NCBI RefSeq assembly: GCF_009602425.1
Contig: NW_022261702.1
Location: 3,471 to 67,470 of the forward strand
From: Actinia tenebrosa
Taxonomy: Eukaryota; Cnidaria; Anthozoa; Actiniaria; Actiniidae
Length of the DNA stretch: 64,000 bases
Direction: 5' to 3'
This document shows, piece by piece, positions 1 to 9,629 of the stretch (position 1 is the first letter of the stretch; the number at the start of each line of letters is the position of its first letter). Made by a program: the position numbers and the translations under genes. Under the pieces are notes generated by a model, which did not search any database, was not told the origin of the DNA, and saw only the letters and a list, made by a program, of their open reading frames with translations.

Positions 1-41
1 GAGAGGAGAGGAGAGGAGAGGAGAGGAGAGGAGAGGAGAGG
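1..41. repeat. GAGAG simple repeat at window edge
   Basis: Uninterrupted tandem GGAGA units run from the left edge of the window. They lie in the intron following the last visible exon of the PLEKHM1-like gene. The repeat may extend beyond the window. Confidence 0.95.
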
Positions 42-79
42 AAATTAATTAATTCAGAGATTAAAACTAAACGACTTAC

Positions 80-3000
80 ATCTGGAGTAGAAAAGTGATC
101 CTCTTCCATTCCAAGAAGTTCTTCAAATATTCCAAGATCACTGAAACTGTCTTCTGTAGCAACACTCATGTCATCAGCCCTGGAGTCCTTTCTCCTCTCA
201 ACCTCATCATCCACAAACCTCCATAAATCATTCTGCACGCTGCCACTCACCGAAGAAGACTTAATTGAATCCATAGTCGACGTTCTTTGCACTTTCTCTA
301 CAACCGGTTTTGTATGTGAAAATGAACCAGAACCTGTAAAACTATTAATGCTACTGCTTTGAGAGCGCCAGTCATCAACTTTATGTATTCCTGGTACAAA
401 GTTCAGATCCTCGTCCTCTTCTGGACTAAGATGATTTTTATTTTGCTCTGTGTCATCGTCAAAAGATGTTTCAATAGGAGTACCAAACTCATACCGTGCA
501 CAAGATACTTTATATTCAACTTCATCTTTTATCTCCTCCAATACAGTTTCAAGATTGTTTTTTCCTTTCTCTGAAATTTCGGACATTTGTTCTTCATCTA
601 CTACAGATTGATCACAAGGTGTTGATACATCTTCAACATCTTTTTCGCATAATATTTCTTCTTCAATTCGAGTACTCTTTATTGTGCTGTTATCAGACGT
701 TTCTGTCACCATATTTCCATGCAATTCCTCAGTTTTCCCAGAAAAGTCGCTTAAATTGTTGAGAGTCTCATTTTCTACCGCAGAATCTTTATCTTCCAAG
801 TTTGTTATATTTTCAGACAATTCTTCCTGGTTCAAATAACTTTCTTTCCCTATTACGACTTTCTCATCTAAAATATTATCAAGTTTGCTTTGTTTTCCTT
901 TGTTTTGCTGAACATCGCCTAACGCCGCACCATCTGGTTCTAAACATAAATTATCTAACGCATTTTGCAAGCTTTCTGTATCTTTGCTTTCTTTGACGTC
1001 ATTTATATCTTCTAGAGAGCTCGAACTTTTTATATTCCTAGTCTCATATGTTTCTTTGTTTTTCGTGGCCTCAAACCCAACAGAAACAGTCCGTGCTAAT
1101 CGAATGTTAGAGAGCGACTCCATATTAGTATCTACGTCATGAAGAGAATCGTTTTGAAGGTCATTTTTAGAGTCAGTCATTGATGACGACATGTACCGCT
1201 CCACTGATGTAAGTCTGCTGCCATCACTTTCATCTAAGCTGTCAGCTATCTCAGCTACTGATGACTTAATTTTCTTCTTTTTCTTCTTGGACTTTGTTAA
1301 GCTGTTGTGAGGCGATTGCGAGAGGCTTTCAGGGTATGTCATAGGTGAGGAGTAGGAGGAGTGATAGCCATTTGTTGTGAGAGACTTGTCTGGAATCAGA
1401 GCTGCCACAGATGCTGTAGTGAAAATAGGAGGGAATTAAAAGGATGGATTTAGGTATCACAACCAACGCATCTCATGAAAACAATATTATGCCACACCCA
1501 TCCTCCTCCTATACAGGGTAGAGTGCATACATCTAAGCAGCTAGCTCTCCCCTCTCATGGATCTATACCTACCCACCTCCTATACAGGGTAGATACATAT
1601 CTAAGCAGCTAGCTTTCCCCTCCCATGGATCTATACCTACCCACCCATCCTCCTCCTATACAGGGTAGATGCATACATCTAAGCAGCTAGCTCTCCCCTC
1701 CCATGCATCTATACCTACCTACCCATCCTCCTCCTATACAGGGTGGATGCATACATCTAAGCAGCTAGCTCTCCCCTCCCATGGATCTATACCTACCCAC
1801 CCATCCTCCTCCTATACAGGGTGGATGCATACATCTAAGCAGCTAGCTTTCCCCTCTCATGGATCTATACCTACCCACTTCCTATACAGGGTAGATGCAT
1901 ATCTAAGCAGCTAGCTCTCCCCTCCCATGGATCTATACCTACCCACCCATCCTCCTCCTATACAGGGTGGATGCATACATCTAAACAGCTAGCTCTCCCC
2001 TCCCATGCATCTATACCTACCCACCCATCCTCCTCCTATACAGGATAGATGCATATCTAAGCAGCTAGCTCTCCCCTCCCATGGATCTATACCTACCCAC
2101 CCATCATTCTCCTATACAGGGTAGAGTGCATACATCTAAGCAGCTAGCTCTCTCCTCCCATGCATCTATACCTACCCACCCATCATCCTCCTATACAGGG
2201 TAGATGCATACATCTAATCAGCTAGCTCTCCCCTCCCATGGATCTATACCTACCCACCCATCCTCCTCCTATACAGGGTAGAGTGCATACATCTAAGCAG
2301 CTAGCTCTCTCCTCCCATGGATCTATACCTACCCACCCATCCTCCTCCTATACAGGGTAGAGTGCATACATCTAAGCAGCTGGCTCTCCCCTTCCATGGA
2401 TCTATACCTACCCACCCATCATCCTCCTATACAGGGTAGAGTGCATACATCTAAGCAGCTAGCTCTCCCCTCCCATGGATCTTTACATACCCACCCATCC
2501 ATATAAGATAGCATTTATCTGTCTGTGTTTACTTTCAAGCAATCCGCACATCTTTTTTAAATGATACTGTGTAAAATAAGTTCTAAATATCTATTGTCCC
2601 TTACCTGTATATTCTTGTTTCTGGACATTCTTTATGGGTGTTTGATGAGGGATATCTAAAGAACTGGAAAATATCATTTCACTTTAACATTATTCATCTA
2701 TTACACAGTTTATACATCTATTTCAAAAAAAACATTGTCATTGCCAAAGACGATATAGGCAATGTCATTCTGAGATGGAGATGGTTTCATTAACTACAAA
2801 TAACATTGAATCAGTCTCAACACTAAGATCCATGTTCTTGACAAAAGAAGCAGAAACACAAGTCATTCCAGCNATTCTTGGATCTTGGAATGACCTATCT
2901 CCTGTCACTTTTCACCTATTGCCTATCACCTATCACCTTTGGCGATGGCAATGTTTTTTGAAATAGGTGTATTAATTGTAATATGCATGTATTCTTAAGG

Positions 3001-6000
3001 AGGATTGATTTGCTGAGGTTGGTGGGGAGTGACCCCCTCATGGTATTACTGTGCATGTGCCATTCTACTAAAAGTACTGTAGTCTGAATGTTAATATCTG
3101 TTCACCATATCACTTGTTCCTAATAAATTATAATAGAAATTGAAATAGACCTCTTTACCTTGGGTGTAATGTTTTCTCATTACAAACCAGGTGTCATTCT
3201 CTTGAGAATAAGATTCTTTGTTTGAGTTGTATCTATATTCATGTGTCTTCTCACACACAACTGTTAAACAAAGAAATGGTACTCTAGGGAATGACACATG
3301 GTCTGGCAAATGGGAAAACATGCCCTATTGACAGCAAAACTTACATATTAAAGTCTAGATGGGATAAACCATACAATAGTACTGTTTTGGCTGTGTCAAC
3401 CTTTACTTCATCAAAAACAAATGCATGAGGATGATAAAACTCCCTGCAAGCGAAAAAAGATTAACACAATTTATTACCTTCTATGTTTCCAATGTTTTTT
3501 TTATTAAGTACACTCAATTGATGAATCGCTGTTGGGTTCAGAAACATAGAACATAAAAGCTGAGACTGAAATGGCACATGGGAAATGACATAATTATATT
3601 ATAATTTATTCATTTGCGCCATCCATGCAGTTGGTTTGGAATGCCAAATGCGTATTCAGAAGACCTTCATTTGAGAGTGGATGATGCCACGGGTCGCCGG
3701 TCACAGCATGCATCTCAGTAATTAACGTACTTCCCATGTGCCATTTCGGTCTCAGCTTCTATATTCTATGTTTCTGAACCCAACAACGATTCTTCAATTG
3801 AGTGTATACTGTTTCATATCACCAATCGAAGACAAATCCTTTTCATGTCAGGTGAGAAAGCTTAGAAACAGAAATCTATCTATATACTAAAGGGAATAGT
3901 CTATTTGCATTATTAAAGTTTATCTTTCCCTTAAAAAATAAATCAGTTGTCTCAAAATGGAGCTCAGAAATGGAAAGATCACCTTAATTTATAACACTTC
4001 TCACTGGATTCAGACCCTAATTTTTTGCTGATAATGAGAATCACCAGATTCATTCAGTGGCAAGATTGATACTACAACTTTCTATGAGTTTAGAAAATCC
4101 TGATGTACCTGAGCAATTTGTCATCTTGAGTGACAATATTGAGGTAACTTCCTAAAGAATTTTCTTGTGCAGCGACACGTAGCCACACTTGACATCTTTC
4201 CCTGTCATTCTTGAGTGATGTGCGTCTTTCAATATCTTGAATGACTTCTTTATAGGTGATTTTCACAACTAGTGGCCAGTAGGTTGTCTCTGTACCTGAA
4301 GCCCAGCTGAGAATCCTGTTCAAGAGATTCAAGACAGGCTTGATGAATAGATGGGCCAAGATTAAAAAAAGCAGTGCCAGTAGATGAAGTAGAATAACAA
4401 ATGCAAGTTAGAGTAATAATACTGATAACCATGATAACACATCAGTAATATTTATAATAATTCAATTAACCTTATTATGCACTAAATTTTTGCAAAAATT
4501 TTCACAATTTTTGAAATTTCAAAAAAATAAAAAAACTCCTGACTGAATGACTATTGCCCACTTTAGAAATGAGTTGAAGACTGGGAACAAGTCTTTAGAA
4601 TTAACTTAGTTAAAAAATAAACACCATAACCAGAAAGAGTACGGCAAAATTAGTAAATTTCTGGAGTTTCAAGATTTTGGGTTTCATACCGTGTAGCAAC
4701 CTAACAAACATCTCAAAAATTACAAAGAAATGTGTGGTCACTGGGGACACTTGTCCATTAGTAAACATACATTTCTTTATATAAAATTGAGCTGATCCTC
4801 GCAGTATATGAAGCAACTTATGTGTATGCAGCTGCAAATTGAAAGTCTTAAACGGGATTTGAAGCTGTGCCCTGGCGATTCCGGTGCCATGCTCTAACCA
4901 CTCATATATACATTTCTTCGTAATTTCTGATGCTTTTGATTACTTACAATTTAGCTTTTACTTAGCTATGCCAAACTACAGAAACCTGATAATTTTGATG
5001 TGCTCTTTCTCGTCATGGAAATAGTTTTTTAATAAGATTAATTATCAATATTATACCTTCTATATACTCATTCCCAGTCCTTCACTTTTTTCTAAAATGG
5101 CCAATTACTAGCCTCCTCCGCAAGCTACCCCATATATTCTCTGTTGGGATCCCTGGGTTTAGTTTTTATTTGCCCTCACCACAGGAAGCCCAAGGGGCAA
5201 AAAGAGCCAAGGAGATGTCTGTGGAGAGTTAGACTATTACCAGTAAATATGCTTTAAAAGTCAAAACGTCTAGGAATTTGATAAAATCACAAAATTAAAA
5301 CGACTTAAAATATGTTGTTTTGATAATAACTAATTCAAAGTATTATGCAACCTTGGAAATTAAGAAATTGAGGTGTCGTGAAAATTTTATACCATAAGGT
5401 TATTTAAGTGTTAATATATTTTTGTGTCCCACCCTGATTGAGTATTATTTCTTTCTTTAAATAGTAAAGCCTGAGACATATCTAACATATAGGAAAAATA
5501 AATAAATATTTAAGGCATTAAAACATTGTCCAATCATTTTTCAAAAATAAGGGAATGATCCTGATTAGATAGTTCATCTATCTTACTCAAAGGAAAAGTG
5601 ATTGGTTACTAACAACTAACCCCACCAAAGATATAGGATTGCAAATTCTAACATAAGATGATCTTTATGAAGTGCAGAACATCCCTTGTGGGAGATAACA
5701 TCAAACCGTAGAATAAGTGATCATTTATCCTGTTATTCAATTACTACTATTTGTGCATGCCTTGACGTTTTAGAAAGCTAACTATTCTATAGTTATTATT
5801 CTCATACTGTATTGAGGCTCATAGGGTTATGAAGCTCCATAACCATAATGCATGCAGTGCAAACTTAAGCCTATTTTACAGGAAATAGGTATTCAATATG
5901 ACAAATCTAAAATTACTTAACATGTTGATTTTTGTACCATTAGCACTTACCCTTCCTTTAGACCATGACTAAAGATGCCATCAACACTTTGACAGAGTTG

Positions 6001-6560
6001 ATTGACTGCCTCTCCATTTTTAATAATTCCTTGTCCTAACGCAAACTCTTCCTGAACCTGTAAAAACAAAATTGTAGTAGGACTAATATAAAATAAGACA
6101 TTCTTACTCCATCTACAATCCCACAATAATTTAAAATGGGGTAACACAAAAACTGATGGCCAAAAACTGAATTCAATAGAGCATTTTGATTTACAAGGAA
6201 ATTGAGAAAAATACATAATATCAAATTTCTAGAAAGATTAAAACACATTGATTTATATACTAAAGCGATATCTTACTCGAAGAAAAAAGTGCGTCACTTA
6301 AAATATAGAATGATGTCATAATAAAGAAGTAAAAGATGAGAGAACGAGGATCGAAGCATAAAAATTGCGATTTCAGTTTTATTTTCCTATTCTTTATTAA
6401 ATGCAGCTGAGGAAACTCGTTTGGTCGTATAACTTTTCGGATAGCTTTTTAATATCTTAAATCCAGAATTTACTTGAATCGAAACGCCGTTCGAAAAACT
6501 CACCTTTTGAACAGCCGTGCAAAGCTTTTCTAAGAGAACTTCGGCAAGTGGCTCGTGCAT
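80..6560 (-). CDS. PLEKHM1: PLEKHM1-like RUN-domain protein, N-terminal part
   Basis: Partial gene; coding exons in transcript order are 6560-6504, 6057-5951, 4315-4109, 3443-3345, 2663-2605 and 1413-80, giving 621 codons in frame before the gene leaves the window. Residues about 5-155 form a RUN domain: a SHGLK motif ends its first part, then YWPLV, and a WLRVAAQENSLGSYL segment that matches the WLRLALNDGLMECYL stretch of human PLEKHM1, followed by EFYHPHAFVFDE. The last exon codes for about 445 disordered, Ser/Asp/Glu-rich residues with a KKKKKKIK basic run. In the family, PLEKHM1 is a RAB7 effector that joins late endosomes and autophagosomes to the HOPS tether; PH and zinc-binding domains expected at the C terminus would lie left of base 1. 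The start is the first ATG, in frame with the RUN domain. A sibling RUN protein (PLEKHM3, SNX29) is less likely from the spacing of RUN motifs but cannot be excluded without the C terminus. Confidence 0.8.
1475..2505. repeat. 78-bp minisatellite, about 13 copies
   Basis: A unit of about 78 bp containing CTATACAGGGTAGATGCATA, then CTAAGCAGCTAGCTCTCCCC and CATGGATCTATACCTACCCA, is repeated about 13 times with small indels (some units lack ten or so bases; GTAGAGTGC alternates with GTAGATGC). It lies in the intron between exons 5 and 6 of the PLEKHM1-like gene. The stop-free frames across it are a by-product of the unit length, not genes. Confidence 0.95.
3192..3295. mobile_element. Foldback (MITE-like) element, TGTCATTCTCTTGAG family
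   Basis: A 104-bp inverted repeat. The left arm starts TGTCATTCTCTTGAG and continues to TTCTTTGTTT; the right arm AAACAAAGAAATGGTACTCT ends AGGGAATGACA, the imperfect reverse complement. A second copy lies at 14146-14254. No coding capacity; located in a PLEKHM1-like intron. Confidence 0.75.
3511..3804. mobile_element. TA-flanked foldback element with about 78-bp arms
   Basis: Termini CACTCAATTG and CAATTGAGTG are flanked on both sides by TA, the usual target duplication of Tc1/mariner-type elements. The arms stay complementary for about 78 bp, through GTTGGGTTCAGAAACATAGA and TGAAATGGCACATGGGAA on the left. Total 294 bp, no ORF, so non-autonomous. It resembles the element at 45953-46241 in length, termini and arm sequence. 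In the PLEKHM1-like intron between exons 3 and 4 (just upstream of exon 4 on the minus strand). Confidence 0.85.
4853..4905 (-). mobile_element. tRNA-derived SINE head
   Basis: Read on the minus strand, TGGTTAGAGCA (4900-4890) fits an RNA polymerase III box A and GCTTCAAATCCCG (4865-4853) fits box B, about 25 bases apart. There is no recognisable acceptor stem or anticodon arm, so this is a SINE promoter region rather than a tRNA gene. The body of the SINE probably continues towards 4800, but I cannot set its end. Confidence 0.6.
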
Positions 6561-7061
6561 CTCACGAGATGCTTAACACCAAAAACACTGTTCTAGTCTG
6601 ACAAGAGGGACGAGCCCAAAATGGTGTACAATTTCACAGTTCTTCAATGAATCTCTAAAACAAGAATATTTCTCTAGATCTTGCAATGATAATATCCTAC
6701 CGTCCTGAATATGTCATCTTTGAGCACGACGTGACTGGTCATTGTTCAAGCCAGACAAATGTCACGAACTTTCTCACTCTGTTTTTCTTTTCTTTTCAAA
6801 ACATTACCAGTTCATAAATGGAGTTTGACCCAATTTACAAACTTTTATGCCATAAAATTTCTCTTGATGGTAGTATGTATGATGTCCTCTGTGCTAATAT
6901 TGTTGATAGCTTGATATTATTGCTGTAAAGCACATAAAAGAAAGAAAATATGAGCGTTTTTTTTCTTTCATTACACAACAGCGACCGCCATTTTGTCGTT
7001 ATACGGGAACTGTCTAAGAACATTACCCGCTGGGCACAAACATCGTTGTCATTATTCAATT
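6561..7061. promoter_or_regulatory. Divergent promoter region, PLEKHM1-like / BBS10
   Basis: About 500 bp separates the two start codons, which point away from each other, so both promoters and 5' UTRs must lie here unless non-coding exons are farther away. I see no clear TATA box and no convincing RFX X-box, which many ciliary genes carry. A GACGTGAC half-CRE-like motif occurs near 6728. Confidence 0.6.
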
Positions 7062-8786
7062 ATGGCGACCATATTTGAAGCTTTAAAAAGTTGTGAATAT
7101 TTGGAGTCAGTTTTGAGAGATTCCTTTGGACCTTGCGGTCTTGATGTTATGCTGAATTCATCATCTGGGAGTATTCTAATCACAAATAGTGGCGGCGTTG
7201 TTCTTAACTCGCTAAATATTGAAAATCCTTTGGGGAGAGTGATTGTTGACAAGATGAAGTCACACAGTTTTGTAACAGGAGATGGCGTTACTTCGTTTAT
7301 TATTGTCGTGATACAAGCATTGAAGGAGATTATTGGACTTCTAGAGATGAAAGAGGGTATTGGGGAGCTAGAATTAAAACCACAGTCCTGGCAGACAATT
7401 ATTTCGTTGTCAAAAGCTTTTTACAAGATTGCCAATGATGTTGCCCCTGACAACATATCACCAGTGTTAAATAAGGTTGCCATACACACTAATTTGGAGC
7501 CCCAAAACAAGGATGAAATCAAGCAAAAGTTAACGCAATTAATAAAAACTACCTTAAATGGGAAGTTTTCTGTTCTTTGTCAAGATCTGTTCACATCACT
7601 CCTAATAGATTTTATATCAAATACATGCAAACTTGGACATGAACTTTACCAAGGTATCATACAGGCATTAGATGACTTCTCTCACTTTTGTACTGAGTTT
7701 CACGGTACTCCTGTGCAGAACTCATGCGTGATTCAAGGATTTGCAATCCCAAGACAGTTTGCTACAAATGATAAGCAAGTCCTCCCTAAATCTGGAAAAA
7801 ACGTTTTCACATTTCTGATCATTCATTGTTCATTGGATGATGTTAAACTTACTGCAGATGTCGTAACTTTTAACATAAAGAATGAAACCATGCTTGGTAA
7901 AGCTCTCAGCCATAAGAGAAACATTGTGTTTTCCATATTACAGTCACTCAAAGAGCAAGACATACAGCTTATTATTTCATCAGAAGGAGTTTCAGACATG
8001 GTCTTGCAGTTGTGTCAGCAATTTAACATAGCTGTCATTCAAATGGTCCCCATGGAGACAGTAAGCCATCTGTGCAAGTATGGAAACGTGCAACCACTGT
8101 GCCATCATGATCTTTTTGAACTAAAAAACCTGTCCGATATTTTTTTAGGAAAAGGCAAGTTTTGTAAAGAAAAAGCTCTTGGGGTGCACAAGTTTGTTCA
8201 CTTGGAGATTGATAAGCAAGTTGACAGTAATCATATTGTTCCATATCTAATCTTACTCTGTGCACCAACTCAAGGACTTTGCCAGCAATACTACATTGCA
8301 CTCCATAATGCATTAAAAAGTATTAAAATGTCATTTTCGGATAACAGGCTGCATCTAATTATGCTTCCGGGTTGTGGATCAGTAGAATTTCTTCTTGCTA
8401 ATGAGTTTGGAAAATATGCTAAAGCTACAAAAGACAAGAACCTTTCATTAGCATATTCAGTTTTAAGCAAGTCTCTGCTTCAGGTTCCTCATACTTTGCA
8501 TAAAAATTCCCATTCTTGTACTTCTAGAGACAAAAACTTTTTAAGAGTACAGCAAGAAGTCAAATTTTCATTTAGAGTCGATGGAAGTGTATTAGGTGTG
8601 AATGGAACAACAGGGTGTGTTATTGACCCTTACAGGAAGGGTATCTTTGAACCTTTGAATGGGAAAATGCTTTGGATCAGTCACATTTTGCAGTGTTTAT
8701 CAATGATTCTAAGAGTAGAAAGAATTATTAGTGTAAAATCTATTGTTAGAGATGATGAGAAAGAATCTAGTGATTCTGAGGAGTGA
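7062..8786 (+). CDS. BBS10: Bardet-Biedl syndrome 10 chaperonin-like protein
   Basis: Intronless 574-residue protein related to group II chaperonins. BBS10 works with MKKS and BBS12 and the CCT ring to assemble the BBSome, which carries membrane proteins in cilia. The match to human BBS10 runs end to end: LRDSFGPCGLDVML and NSGGVVLNSLNIENPLGRVI near the N terminus, a chaperonin GDG motif at residues 73-75 (TGDGVTSFI), SCVIQGFAIPRQF in the middle, ILLCAPTQGLCQQYYIALHN in the intermediate part, and a C terminus SVLQCLT-like (HILQCLSMILRVERIISVKS) followed by an acidic tail DSEE, as in human DSEDEL. It is shorter than human BBS10 (723 residues), lacking some of the inserted loops. ATG 7062 is preferred because no upstream in-frame ATG exists and a Kozak-like GCG follows. 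An AATAAA signal is at 8831-8836. Confidence 0.93.
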   Translation: MATIFEALKSCEYLESVLRDSFGPCGLDVMLNSSSGSILITNSGGVVLNSLNIENPLGRVIVDKMKSHSFVTGDGVTSFIIVVIQALKEIIGLLEMKEGIGELELKPQSWQTIISLSKAFYKIANDVAPDNISPVLNKVAIHTNLEPQNKDEIKQKLTQLIKTTLNGKFSVLCQDLFTSLLIDFISNTCKLGHELYQGIIQALDDFSHFCTEFHGTPVQNSCVIQGFAIPRQFATNDKQVLPKSGKNVFTFLIIHCSLDDVKLTADVVTFNIKNETMLGKALSHKRNIVFSILQSLKEQDIQLIISSEGVSDMVLQLCQQFNIAVIQMVPMETVSHLCKYGNVQPLCHHDLFELKNLSDIFLGKGKFCKEKALGVHKFVHLEIDKQVDSNHIVPYLILLCAPTQGLCQQYYIALHNALKSIKMSFSDNRLHLIMLPGCGSVEFLLANEFGKYAKATKDKNLSLAYSVLSKSLLQVPHTLHKNSHSCTSRDKNFLRVQQEVKFSFRVDGSVLGVNGTTGCVIDPYRKGIFEPLNGKMLWISHILQCLSMILRVERIISVKSIVRDDEKESSDSEE

Positions 8787-8950
8787 AGAACCTATTACAT
8801 GATTGTAAATCAAGTAGTAAACAAGAAGTAAATAAAACTAATGACTACAGGCAATCAGGGAAGCAGCAACATTAACCTTGATGGTTCCCTGTTATATATT
8901 TTTTCAAGTTGGTCCTGGGCACATTCATTGTTATCTGGCAAAATGCAATC

Positions 8951-9228
8951 TATAAATTTTTTTGGCATGGCCAAAAATAACGCCAATCAATGGTTTTTTT
9001 TTGGGTGGCTTTAAATATGGCCAGTCAATGGATATTTTTGGCATGGCTAATAGACAATGTCCAAATGGCACTTTTCCATCATTCCACAAATTATTTGCAC
9101 TTATCCAGCCAAACATCTGTTGACAAGTCCATTGATTGTCCATATGTTGGTCAGTCTGATGTGGCCAGCTATTATGTCTGACTACTGGGCAGCTGTAATT
9201 TTTAGCAGCTGTAATTTTTAGCCCTGCA
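8951..9228. repeat. Interspersed repeat in BBS10-CWC2 gap
   Basis: The gap 8787-9629 holds no gene. It contains segments GGCCAGTCAATGGATAT, TGTCTGACTACTGGGCAGC and TTTTTAGCCCTGCATG that recur, in the same order, in the foldback element at 58771-58876. A TAATTTTTAGCAGCTG stretch is duplicated at 9197-9220. The left boundary is uncertain. The remainder (9229-9629) shows an inverted CCAGCTGTTGG/CCAACAGC stretch and then the presumed CWC2 promoter; no TATA box seen. Confidence 0.6.
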
Positions 9229-9629
9229 TGAGGGAGAGTAGGCTCAGTCTCCAGCTGTTGGTACATAAATCCCCAACAGCGGGTGCACGAAACCCTGATG
9301 GCTGGAGACAGTCTTGAGAGAGATATGGTGAACCTGAAATAAAAGTTACACTATGTTTGTCTGGTTCCATAGGATAGGTGTGCAATATTATTATGACCAA
9401 AAAGTGCAGGGCACTGCGCAAGGCAAGGATCAAAACATTGTAAAAGTCTCGTTAGTTGTTATTAAAAATGTCATGAGAATTCCGAACGACATAAAGGCGT
9501 GGGCGCCCTGTGTTTACTGTTGTTGCTTTGCGCTTCCGCTTCCGGTCAATTTATTGACAGAGAGAAGCCTGGGTTAGAATTTGAGTCGTCAGATTCTTTA
9601 GTCAGCGGTTGTATTTTTCTAGTTTCAAG

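Noticed and set aside
1669-1914. 81-residue plus-strand frame with repeated HTSKQLALPSH units
   Set aside because: It is the 78-bp minisatellite read in one frame; unit length is a multiple of three, so frames stay open without selection.
1475-2505. Regular repeat array as a CRISPR candidate
   Set aside because: Units are near-identical across their full length with no unique spacers; eukaryotic minisatellite in an intron.
4853-4905. tRNA gene on the minus strand
   Set aside because: Boxes A and B are present but no acceptor stem pairing or plausible anticodon arm; best read as a SINE head.
6561-7061. RFX X-box for the ciliary gene BBS10
   Set aside because: No GTNRCC-N-RGYAAC palindrome found by eye; only weak half-sites.
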